11,938 nucleotides of DNA. It comes from Phoronis ovalis. Its lineage: Eukaryota > Phoronida > Phoronidae. Location of the stretch: positions 1-11,938 of the forward strand of contig JAOXYB010049024.1 of assembly GCA_028565635.1 (NCBI GenBank). The letters are read 5' to 3'. This document shows, one piece after another, positions 1 to 8,437 of this stretch. The translations under genes were made by a program, and so were the position numbers. Positions within the stretch are counted from its first letter, which is position 1. Every line of letters begins with the position of its first letter. The notes under the pieces were generated by a model. The model saw only the letters and a list, made by a program, of their open reading frames with translations, had not been told where the DNA came from and searched no databases.

Positions 1-242
1 TTGGCAAACAAGCTGATTTCTACTTCTAATAGGTCAAGCTTCAAAACTAGGTAGGTCTGCGAAAATCCCCAGGGGGGTAACCTTTTCGCCTACTGGCCCA
101 TGGACTATCAAGATTTAAGGTGGAGGTACAACATAGTATACTGAAGCATATTTGCATGAAGTTAGCAAGTAGCAAAGCCTTTTAAGGCAATAAAAATTGT
201 TCATTGTGTGGAATAAATTTCATGTCCACTGACATATTTCAG

Positions 243-662
243 TGCCAAAACCTCAAGTACTTCCCGGTGTCTCTCCTGAACGAGGTGAACAGACAGAATT
301 ACACCATCTTCTAGATAAGGAACTTGCTCCTGAACCTAAGCTGCGGAAAGTGCCACCTCGATCTGTGCTTGATAAACCAAAGGTTTCTGACTACTCAGAT
401 AATAGTTTTACTCTCACTTGGGGTTCATCAAGCTTGCAAAACAATGCCGAGCCTTGTTGTATTGTGTACTCAGTAGAAGGTCGTGAGTTACCAGGCTATG
501 ATTGGATTCCATGGTACAAGGAATTGACAGAAACTTCTTGCCTAGTATCAGGACTCAAGTCAAGTAAAGATTACTTGTTCCGTGTACGTGCTGAGAATGA
601 CTATGGAGCTGCTGAACCATCTATGCCAGTTTCTGTCTCTCCTCAACTCATGACCAAAAAAG
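243..662 (+). CDS. Exon 1 (in window): linker plus Fn3 domain
   Basis: The acceptor is the AG at 241-242 after a pyrimidine-rich stretch (catatttcag), and the donor is the GT at 663-664 (aaag/gtaatt). The exon is 420 nt, phase 1 on both sides, encoding about 140 residues. The first 44 or so residues are a charged, Pro-rich linker. The rest, about 374-643, is one Fn3 domain: KPKVSDYSDNSFTLTW is the B-strand Trp region, IVYSVEGRELP the C strand, VSGLKSSKDYLFRVRAEND the E-F strands with the conserved Tyr, and AAEPSMPVSV the G strand. The stretch between REL and the E strand is longer than in the downstream domains and has two extra Trp residues. A GTG at 242 is not a start codon, because its G belongs to the intron. 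Confidence 0.88.
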
Positions 663-753
663 GTAATTAAAAGTTATTACTTTTATAAGTTAAATTATAT
701 ACCCATGAAAAAATGAAGATTTTTTTCGCCTGTTCATTAATTATAAATTTTAG

Positions 754-1704
754 TTGTAGACCCAAAATTGATACAGACTAAAGCACTAGAAGATGAAGAA
801 CACAGCATGCAATTGACTCCAGAACGTGAAGAAATTCCAGAACATTTGGAATCAGTTACTTATACTTCTGCAAAAGAGTCTAACTGGGAATCTATAACAA
901 ATTACGAATCTGCTAAACAACACAGAAGAAGTCAGATTGACTCTTCTAAAGTACATAGAAACACTCTGTCAGGTTGTTCCTCGCCTATGGTACATGGGAG
1001 GACTTCAGCAGGTTATGAATCCCCTAGGCTACACAGGAAAACTGCACTTGATTATGAATCTCCTAAATTACATAGGGGAACACAATCAGATTATGAATCT
1101 CCTAGTGTACATAGGGGAAGTCCATACTATTATGAACCTCCTGTATTACACAGGACAACTTCACCAGACTTTGAAGCAATTTACAGAAAAACATATGAAG
1201 ATTTTGAAACATCAAGCAGAATGCACCATGAAAAACCGTATGATAGGGAAGTGTACAGGCCCACCACTACTGCTTTATCAATAAGAGAAAGCTTATCTTA
1301 TCAGACTCCACTGTCTGTAAAGGTATCAGATGTTTCATCTCGAGAAACAATGTTGCCTTTGAGTCATGGCGATCAAAAATACCCGTCCTCAAGTCCTGGC
1401 TTTGCTACTTACAAACAACCAGTCATTGATGAATATGAACCTTTATCTCGTAAACTAAGTCTACGTTGGTCTCCTAGTGTATTACCCGCATATCCAAAGT
1501 ATGAGCCATCCTCATACACAGTTGAAGTACGTAATATAAACACTAATAACTGGAAACCAGTAGTGAGTGGGTTACGTTCATCTGTGTACACTGTGAGTGA
1601 CCTGGAGCCTGAAGAAGACTATGAATGCCGCATACGTGGGGAACTAGGCTTGGAACTAAGTGTACCATCATTACCTGTATCTACACGGATGGTGAGATCA
1701 GGAG
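754..1704 (+). CDS. Exon 2: 13-residue repeat array plus Fn3 domain
   Basis: The acceptor AG is at 752-753 (aaattttag) and the donor GT at 1705-1706 (aggag/gtaagc). The exon is 951 nt, phase 1-1, 317 codons. The order is an acidic Glu-rich segment (about 754-900), an array of 13-residue units of the type YESPxLHRxTxxD (903-1244), a Ser/Thr-rich spacer, then an Fn3 domain (about 1413-1694) with LSLRWSPS, SYTVEVR, NWKPVVSGL, EEDYECRIRGE and VPSLPVST. It is the longest exon seen and the only one joining a repeat region to an Fn3 domain. The Ser-Pro and Tyr-rich array suggests a phosphorylatable, disordered linker; this is an inference. A second donor-like GGTGAG at 1691-1696 is out of phase and unlikely to be used. 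Confidence 0.88.
903..1244 (+). repeat. Coding tandem repeat, 39 bp / 13 residues, about 8 units
   Basis: Successive units are YESAKQHRRSQID, a shortened SSKVHRNTLSG, CSSPMVHGRTSAG, YESPRLHRKTALD, YESPKLHRGTQSD, YESPSVHRGSPYY, YEPPVLHRTTSPD, then two degenerate units starting FE. The central four units are the best conserved at DNA level (tatgaatcccctaggctaca-like). The pattern keeps Tyr, Glu, Ser-Pro, His and Arg, while positions 9-13 drift. Confidence 0.9.
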
Positions 1705-1733
1705 GTAAGCTTTAATGATAAATCATTTAAGAA

Positions 1734-2172
1734 TTAAGTTCTTGAGTTTCTAGCTATAGCCTGTACAAACTTTATGGATTTTTTTTTTGCATAAAGTGTA
1801 TATCTATATAGTATACCAATCATGACCTCACAGTCTGGCCTGCCAGTGTATGTGCAACTAAAGTCCCCACAGTTTTTGTAATTATGTATTACTGCCTCAA
1901 CTATATTACAAATTAATGAACAATCACAAGGATTAGGTTGAACACCACCCAAGTCATGCAACCACTTTAACTCTACTTGACGTCTTGTATTACACCTGGT
2001 CGTATCAAACTCGTCATATATAACATGATTGTGAGGCTGGGAATACAGAAACTTTGGTGAAACTGCTTTTTTTCCATATACAGAACACAACAGAATATTT
2101 GACAACTGTATTATCTGCTGTGGACTTTTGTTTAAATACTAAAGCTGGCAAATCCTTGGGCAATTTTCTCAA
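1734..2172 (-). pseudogene. Tyrosine recombinase N-terminal relic of the DIRS-type element
   Basis: From about 2172 one frame reads LRKLPKDLPALVFKQKS followed by NTVVKYSVVFCIWKK, which fits the core-binding start of a DIRS recombinase (a KYxxAFxxW pattern). After a shift, the 123-codon open frame 2105-1734 carries VELKWLHDLGGVQPNP and ICNIVEAV near 1976-1880, resembling the IKWxHxLAGxxxP...VEA region of that domain. The catalytic Arg-His-Arg-Tyr half is absent. The residues after IVEAV no longer match anything I know. This assignment is weaker than that for RT and RNase H. Confidence 0.6.
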
Positions 2173-2194
2173 ACCTCTGTCTTTTGTCTACTTG

Positions 2195-2640
2195 TGAAAA
2201 TTATTCCAAATATCAGTTTGAGGGCCCCATAAATTATCCACAAAACGAAAAAATGCATACGAAACTTCAAAATCGTCAATATCAATATTCCTACTGTTAA
2301 AATTAGAATTCTTATTTTAAGTTCTTAATAACCAATTTACACTGAGAGTAATATCACTTGCTATGCACATATAATATACATCTACGGCTAACTTTGCAAA
2401 TCCAATTTCATAGAACCCACTTTAACTATCCTCTGAACATTGATTATCTGTATAACAACCAACATTTCTGTGTTTGACTAGACCTAAAAAGGACTGTAAA
2501 GTGAAAGCTACAGCTTTCAATTGTCTCCAGGTCTAACTCCTAAAAACTTTTTCTTGTGACTACTTCTTATGATAAACATCAGAATTTCAATATGCCAAAT
2601 ACTCCCTGCATGCATAATTACTTGCATCTGAAAACCCAAG
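2195..2640 (-). pseudogene. RNase H relic of the DIRS-type element
   Basis: Minus-strand translation gives LGFSDASNYAC at 2640-2608 (first catalytic Asp). After a frameshift comes TWRQLKAVAFTLQSFLG from 2532 and GCYTDNQ ending near 2441, containing the TDN catalytic motif. About two bases are then missing, and NVQRIVKVGSMKL follows at 2441-2403. Further on are LAVDVYYMC, ITLSVNWLLR, and IDIDDFEVSYAFF with DNLWGPQT, a segment typical of what follows RNase H in DIRS elements. Stops and shifts interrupt it repeatedly. Confidence 0.8.
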
Positions 2641-3023
2641 TGACTTAGGCTCTTCCTGCAAAAACAGTTTTCTTGTCATGAATATTAGAGTTTACAAAAA
2701 TGTAATTCTTACAAAAACCTGTCGTTGGATTCTAAATTCAAAATTCCATCCCAAGAATGGCTTCTGTTTACGATATGAGCAAATTTTATGCATTAATCTA
2801 GAAATGTCGCTTATGACAATATGCCCACAGATATAATTTCCCAATTATACTAGCTAATTTTCTAGCTGATATATGATTTAAATTGTTAAAAAATCTATTT
2901 ATTTCATCTTGTAAATTTTAATACTTTTATGAGGAATTGAATTGGTCCCTTCATTGAGATCCCAATAAATGCCTATGGTCCCTTGATTGAGATACCAATA
3001 TATTCCTTTAACCAAGTTTTTTT

Positions 3024-3906
3024 TTAACTAGTTGCCAAATGGTTTTCTCCATATTGAATACAAAACCGGTTATGAATAAAGCCTGCTTGACTGTAACTGA
3101 AGATTGTTTGCAAGCGTCGTATTGGCATTGAGAAATGAACCCTATATCCAGATACAAAACTATCGATATACGATTTTGACCTCCATTGTTTACTGAAGTT
3201 TCTTAACACTTTAATAAATGAGGACAATGCAAAAGGCAAAATTGTAAAAACAAAAAATCTGACCATTCCCTGAATTTTTCAAGAAAATTCCAAAAACTTT
3301 TGTTGAGGCTCTTCAATATCTATATGATGGTATCTACTTTTTAAATCAAATTCAAACATAAAATCTTTTTGTTTAACATATTGTAAAGCTTTTCTGGCAT
3401 CATCAAATTTAACCCTTTCTTTCCCAACATATGGATTTACAGATTGTAACCTTTTCTTCTTACCTTTATCCGAAACTGTCAACGGATTTATAACAAAGGG
3501 AAACATCATATACTCCTCTGACCTGACCGGTATTTAATAAATCGATAATAGCCCCGACTATGAATTTATCATTTTGTAAAGCTGATTTGTTTTTTTTTAC
3601 AAATATTTCAGGTGGATTGGTGACAAATGGTATTCATATCCATTTTATATTATATTATATTTAAAACATAATCATTCGCTTGAATATATTTCCAAAAAAT
3701 TTTATGTTTTGTTTCAACCTCCCTTTTACATTTACATTAACACAATCCAACTCAAAATCAAAATATTCATAATGAAAAAATTCGCGATCTAAAGATTTAC
3801 TTTCAACACAAAATGAATACTTATCTTTTAAATCCAGATTCTTTTTTCTTAGTTCTGCTGTTACTAGTGTCCTTCGATCTGGTATACAATGATCTGGACT
3901 GTGCAT
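3024..3906 (-). pseudogene. Reverse transcriptase relic of the DIRS-type element
   Basis: Three minus-strand blocks line up with one RT. Block 3906-3661 ends in VKGRLKQNIKFFGNI, the lead-in segment. Block 3655-3510 is broken by stops but contains NGYEYHLSP and fragments of the finger region. Block 3509-3279 has FPFVINPLTVSDKGKKKRL and the motif A region MFEFDLKSRYHHIDIEEPQQ. After a frameshift near 3270, block 3266-3024 contains VRFFVFTILPFALSS (motif B) and a decayed active-site region in which the expected YxDD reads YIDS. With several stops, at least one frameshift and a changed catalytic motif, it cannot encode a working enzyme. Confidence 0.82.
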
Positions 3907-4152
3907 AAGTCTGCTGGTTTCTTGCTTTTGGGCTCTCAGTGCTAATCTAATACGTTTGTTCCACTTCTTGCTTAATTATTTATGAGCAGAACTAAAATTG
4001 GACTCCTTGAAATGATTGTTGGCTTGTTTTAAAACCTCAAATGAATTGAATTAAATACAAACTGGTTTTAGTTACCTTTGAATCTAAAAGCAATATTAAG
4101 AGTAGCTTTTAACTTCTTCGTTAAAGCAAGGCTTTTTTCAGTATCTCATATT

Positions 4153-4269
4153 TTAGACACTCTCTTCCTTAGCTGTTTCTTTATGTGTATCTTGTTCGGA
4201 GTCTTGAGTTTTTTCTCCAGAATCCGAAGTTGCTTCCTTTTTTAATTTTCCTTTTCTCCCTCGTGGCAT
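4153..4269 (-). pseudogene. 38-codon basic/acidic ORF, likely gag-like start of the DIRS relic
   Basis: ATG at 4269-4267 opens 38 codons ending in TAA at 4155-4153. The peptide begins MPRGRKGKLKKEA, a highly basic start, followed by a Glu/Asp/Thr/Lys-rich stretch. After the stop, a shifted frame continues as EKSLALTKKLKATLNIAFRF and then scattered fragments such as FNSIHL, leading towards the RT region. A start of this kind fits the first ORF of DIRS-like elements. It is short, and the assignment rests mainly on position. Confidence 0.5.
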
Positions 4270-4544
4270 AATTATCATCTGCAAATATACCACTGAGACA
4301 GAATCAAATATCTGCCTCCACGATAGGCATTATCAAACTCAATGATTACTCTAAATTTGTGCTCACCTTTTAAATAATAGCCCACTTAATTCCATCACTA
4401 ACCTACTACGCCTACTGACATCATATGTTTTATACATTGAACAATGATAAATATATATAATTTTCAATCCTGTTTGGGTCTGATGTAAGCATTTTTCAAG
4501 CATGTCAGAAATATTGAACTTGTAATAGATAAATTTACAATCTC

Positions 4545-6150
4545 ATTACTGCAAGGTCAAGTGCCGGTATGAATACTCGACATTTCATGCTATGCATATG
4601 TTCTTTGTCTCGCAATAACTGCTTCAGTTTTTATCCAATCAGTCTCATATTCGCTATGGAGTAAGTAGAGTTCAATATAGAGTTATGTGTAATATAATTG
4701 ACCTGGATTACTTCCTTTGTGGCAGACTAGTGGCCATATTGGTTATTGAGACTGTACGTTGTTATCACAGCTTGAGGTTTTATCTGATCAGCGTCATATT
4801 CAGTAGAGAGTTTGTACAGGTCTTACTACAGGTTAGGTGTAAATATGGCTGACTGGTGGCATGTTTGTTTCAGAAGGCATGTCACATCTGTGGCTATAGG
4901 CACAGACGAGATAGTTCGAAGGTTGTTCTAAGAAGGCCATAGGTTGGTGGGCGTAATAGGCTAGGTGACATTTTGAAATGACATTGAGAAGTAAATCAAA
5001 TGCTGGTATGAATCTTTTTTAGCTGTACATAACACTTTTTTTTCTCAATAAGTGATTCAGTTTTTCTTCTATCAGCTTCATATTCAGTACTGGGTAAATA
5101 CAGGTCAAACTACAGGTTGGTAATAATTTTTTAACCTTCCCAAGATCGCCGACTGGCGGCAATGTTGGTTCTCGAGACTGTATATTGCAATAAAAGCTTC
5201 AGTTTTTATTCGATCAGCTTCATATTTGGTAAGGAGTAAGTACAGGTCAAAACATAGGTTAGACATAATATTAACCCAGATTACTTCCAATATGGCTGAC
5301 TGATACCACGTTTATTCTCGAGAGGGCATGTCACGTACCTATTTCTGGAAAGACTAAGCTTTGATTGGATGATTCAAAGTTGGATTCACAAAAGTCTTAG
5401 TTGGTGAGCATATTATGATAGGTGACATTTTAAAATGATCTTGAGAAGTAAGTCAAATGTTGATCCAAATCTTCGACATTTTTCGTTATTCATGACACTT
5501 CTTTTGTCTTGCAATAACAGCTTCAGTTTTTATCTTATCACCTTTATATTAGGTACAGGGTAAATACAGGTCAAAGTACAAGCCAGTTATAACTGTTACC
5601 TGATCACTTCCAATATGGTAAATTGGCAGCCATGTTGGTTCTCAAAGATTGTACATTGCAATAACAGCTCCAGTTTTTATCCAATCAGCTTTGTATTTGG
5701 TACAGTGTAAGTACATGTCAAAGTACAGATTAGTTGTAATATTGAACTGGATAACTTCCAATATGGCCGACTGTTAGCCTAAAAAGCAACTTCTGTTTTT
5801 ATCTGATCAGCTTCATGTTCGGTACAGAGTAAGTACAGGTCAAGCTACAGGTTAGGTATAATATTGACCTGGATTACTTCCAATAGGGCCAACCATGTTT
5901 GTTCCCGAGAGGGGATGTCACATTCTGCCCATTTTGGGAAAGACGTAGCTTGGACTGGACAATTCAAAGACCATAGTTTGGTGGGCATGTTGTGCTATGT
6001 GACATTTTAAAATGACCTTGAGAAGTAGGTCAAATGTTGATCTGAATCTTAGACATTTCTTGTTGTGCGTATTTCTTTTTCTTGCAATAACTGCTTCAGT
6101 TTTTATTCTATCAGCTTCATATTCGGTACAGGATAAGTACAGGTCGAATA
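4545..6150. repeat. Satellite-like higher-order tandem repeat
   Basis: A module of about 120-150 bp beginning cttcagtttttatcygatca, with internal phrases agtaagtacaggtcaa, attacttccaatatggc and gactg, recurs with its cagttttt core near 4625, 4775 (degenerate), 5058, 5200, 5525, 5671, 5795 (degenerate) and 6097. A second module (gagagggcatgtcac ... gtgacattttaaaatgac ... ttgagaagtaagtcaaatg) recurs near 4880-5010, 5320-5465 and 5905-6045. Together they form higher-order units of about 440, 460 and 580 bp, the last with an additional short module. Copies diverge by substitutions and small indels. No coding potential is evident. Confidence 0.88.
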
Positions 6151-7059
6151 ATTTCTTTTTTTGTTTACTTGCATAATGCGAACATTATGTATTTTTAAAA
6201 AGCGAGATTAGAAAATTATAGTTAATAGGTGAACAAGATTAGAAATATGTCAAGTAAATTTTTTTATAAATGCGTGAAGCATTCAAAAATGATGTTTATT
6301 GGACAAACTGACAACTCTCAGCATAAGTTAAGGAACCTCCCAAAATAAAAAGCTTACAACATGTGTTCTTCAATGAAAGGTCTAAAACTGCATTCTGCAA
6401 AATGTTTTTCATTACAATTCTTATGCCAAGTCATACTTAGTATGTCAATTACGTTAGTTCCTTTTTTCTTACTGAATAATGCAAAAGGAAATATTTCCTT
6501 CCTCCTTCAATAATGAAAAAGGAGATTTACAAAAGAAAAAATAACCCTCAATCGAGTCTTAAGAACCTCGATGTCGAATCAATTAAGGAAAAAGTAACTA
6601 TTTCCCTTCTCCTTATTTGTATCAATTTAGGAAAAAGGAAATTATTCCCTTTTAATTATTTGACTCAACATTGAGGTTCGGATTAAAATCGAATAAGGAA
6701 AAAATAAATAATAGATTTTTAAAATTAAAGAAATCATTTATAAATGAAAATCTTGTAATGTGTACATAGTGAAAAATTATTTAAAGGCATGTTTATTACA
6801 GCTTTAACCATCTAATTTATAATTTTGTAGCTTTGCCATGCTATAGTATGCTTTTGTTACATGTTTCACTGATACTTGAACCAGATTTAGATTCAGGAAA
6901 CTGCTTTTTTATTATAAATATAACAATAATGTGAGAAAACAATACGTTATTGTAATTTGACAACACCGTTTGCGGCTTGGGCATGAGCAATACTATCTAA
7001 GTAATTTATAATACTAATTAAATATATTTTTCTACATCTGTTAATTTTACTATTTTTAG
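6151..7059. other. Remainder of the long intron, AT-rich
   Basis: No gene or RNA is recognisable here. It contains a perfect 16-bp palindrome AAGGAAATATTTCCTT at 6485-6500 and a foldback element at about 6545-6697, listed separately. The rest is AT-rich unique-looking sequence leading to the acceptor tatttttag at 7051-7059. Confidence 0.7.
6545..6697. mobile_element. Foldback (imperfect palindrome) element, MITE candidate
   Basis: The left arm, running from cctcaatcgagtcttaagaa to the loop, pairs imperfectly with the right arm, whose reverse complement runs ttattcgattttaatccgaa and then cctcaatgttga. GAACCTCGATG at about 6563-6573 mirrors CATTGAGGTTC at 6669-6679. A decamer GAAAAAATAA sits directly outside both arms (6535-6544 and 6698-6707) and may be a target duplication, but it is low in complexity. 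There is no coding capacity. Confidence 0.5.
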
Positions 7060-7113
7060 GGGATTATGTTGACAGGAAAGGACTGCAAACAACATCTCCT
7101 GTCATGAGTACAG
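7060..7113 (+). CDS. Exon 3: 54-nt mini-exon
   Basis: The acceptor tatttttag ends at 7059 and the donor is GT at 7114-7115 (acag/gtaagc, a near-perfect site). The exon is phase 1-1, 18 codons, reading DYVDRKGLQTTSPVMST after the split Gly codon. It has no domain and is a short Ser/Thr linker. Strong splice sites and retained phase support it as real despite its size. Since its length is a multiple of 3, it can be skipped without changing frame. Confidence 0.72.
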
Positions 7114-7354
7114 GTAAGCTTTTTAGATGGATAACAGGATATTTACATGAGAGGCAAGCCATATGTTGCTTGTGATAAAATCCAGCATTTCACCACATTA
7201 ATCACTTGCATTCTTCCAACTGTAATAGTTTGCTTTTCTCTTTGCTGTTTTAGTTCATATTTCTTTAGTAAATATTTTATTTACTTTTGTTGTCCTTTCT
7301 TTTTCTTGCCATATGTTTATTTACTTGAATTTCTCTACTTTCGTTATCTTATAG

Positions 7355-7640
7355 CATCATTGAATCATCCACCTTATCAAACCTGGATTAATAACTACCT
7401 ACCTGACTTTGGTATCCTTGAAATGTCTTTGACATCAAGCATAATCTCACCTGATAATACCAAAATATCTTTAGTTATAGCATTGAGATTTGTCCGCCAC
7501 CAGATACTAATTGACATATTGTGACTGATGGCATATATCAAAATCATTACACTTTAACAAGTTTAAAATATGAGTCCAAGGTGACCATAGATTTGCTCCT
7601 CCTTCATCACCTGTGTCAATACACCATTGTACTTGTCATG
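7355..7640 (+). pseudogene. Decayed Fn3 exon (pseudo-exon)
   Basis: An intact acceptor (cgttatcttatag, AG at 7353-7354) leads into HPPYQTWINNYLPDFGILEM, the same Fn3 start as the neighbouring exons. The domain then decays: the B-strand Trp codon is TTG at 7429-7431, and a frameshift lies before 7485. In the shifted frame IEICPPPDTN is followed by TGA at 7512-7514 where the neighbours have Trp. HIVTDGIYQNHYTLTSLKYE is still legible, then a second shift near 7590 leads into APPSSPVSIHH. At the expected 3' end, the donor GT is GA (7641-7642). Read straight through in the entering frame, it stops at 7522-7524. It is 286 nt, not a multiple of 3, unlike every intact exon. Confidence 0.83.
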
Positions 7641-7750
7641 GAGAGTTGTTTGAATATCTGTGTATGTCGCGTGTTTCCTCACATAGGCTGATACTTTACA
7701 CTATGTGTTTTGTGAAATTTGTAGTGAATCCATGTGTCCAAATTTTTCAG

Positions 7751-8038
7751 AGATAAAGATAGCGCCTATGCCTTGGATACACAATTACCAACCTATTCAA
7801 GGTTTTCTAGACCTTCATTGGATGCCTGCTATGCATGAACCAGTCTGTTCCTACAGTATAGAAATGAAAGTGCCCCACAAACCAGACTGGAAACCAATTG
7901 CTAGAAATATTGTTATTCCACCATATCGTGTCAGTGGTTTGAAGCATGAGTATGACTATGAATTCCGAATCTTGTGTGAAAATGATACTGGACAAACATT
8001 GCAATCTAAAGCTATTTCTACTCTTCCTTATAAAGCAG
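7751..8038 (+). CDS. Exon 4: Fn3 domain
   Basis: The acceptor is aatttttcag (AG 7749-7750) and the donor is GT at 8039-8040 (agcag/gtaagt). The exon is 288 nt, phase 1-1, 96 codons, almost wholly one Fn3 domain: MPWIHNYQPIQGFLDLHW, SYSIEMKVP, DWKPIARNI, YRVSGLKHEYDYEFRILCE and AISTLPYK. It shares the PWI..Y....G.L.L.W start and the ST.PY end with exons 6-8, so it belongs to the same recently duplicated group. The open frame extends upstream to 7705, but that part is intron. Confidence 0.9.
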
Positions 8039-8437
8039 GTAAGTACCTCAGTCTAGAGTGCATGGAAATCATTATATATACTAAGTAAACTTTAACGCTT
8101 AACCATGAGTAAAAGGTAACTTTAATTTTTTCACGTCTACATGATACATATGGCATCAGAGCATTAATTGACTAAACCCCTTCTACGAAAATTCCATCAA
8201 TATATGAAAGAAGTGACATTTTTAAACGATACATAGCTATGCCAGTTTGTAACCGCTAATATTTCTGAGTCAGCTTTGCATATTAAGATTTATTTTTAAT
8301 TCTTGCCTACTCTTTCCTATCCTCCAACCTTTTGCATAATTATTTAATACTTAAAGTTGTTAAATCAGCATTAACCTGATTATACTTAAAATCTATTTCT
8401 GCACTCTGTTTCTACCTTGGTTATCATTTGCTTGCAG
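8039..8437. other. Intron, no further feature seen
   Basis: This 399-bp intron runs between the donor at 8039 and the acceptor at 8436-8437. It is AT-rich, with no repeat, coding remnant or RNA that I recognise. Confidence 0.75.

Larger units (their letters stand above)
1734..4269 (-). mobile_element. Degenerate DIRS-type (tyrosine recombinase) retrotransposon relic
   Basis: Read on the minus strand inside the long intron, remnants appear in the order expected for DIRS elements: a short basic gag-like reading frame (4269-4153), reverse transcriptase (about 3906-3020), RNase H with its trailing domain (about 2640-2195) and the N-terminal part of a tyrosine recombinase (about 2172-1850). Every part carries stops or frameshifts, so the copy is dead. 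The catalytic C-terminal half of the recombinase is not recognisable before 1734, so the copy is also truncated at its 3' end. The family call rests on my recall of conserved motifs (FDLKSxYHH, VFTxLPFxLSS, SDASNYACG, TDNQ, WGP) and not on a database search. Confidence 0.8.

Noticed and set aside
1-60. Resemblance of aggtcaagcttcaaaactaggtaggt to the satellite phrase aggtcaagctacaggttaggt
   Set aside because: Short and not supported by neighbouring module phrases, so probably chance.
1-242. Search for a further exon at the left edge
   Set aside because: Open frames exist, but there is no Fn3 pattern or splice-site pair. Treated as the end of the preceding intron.
937-1284. 115-codon open frame on the + strand within exon 2
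   Set aside because: It is an alternative frame of the 39-bp repeat array. A repeat period divisible by 3 keeps shadow frames open.
1409-1591. 60-codon minus-strand open frame
   Set aside because: Antisense shadow of the Fn3 domain in exon 2, with no recognisable features.
1691-1696. Alternative donor GGTGAG inside exon 2
   Set aside because: Its use would give phase 0 and break the frame into any downstream phase-1 exon.
5105-5290. 61-codon minus-strand open frame
   Set aside because: Lies within the satellite repeat, is not maintained in the other copies and resembles no protein.
7147-7354. Hydrophobic open stretch upstream of the dead Fn3 exon
   Set aside because: It is the T-rich intron and polypyrimidine tract. 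The apparent membrane segments come from base composition.
7807-8004. 65-codon minus-strand open frame
   Set aside because: Antisense shadow of exon 4.
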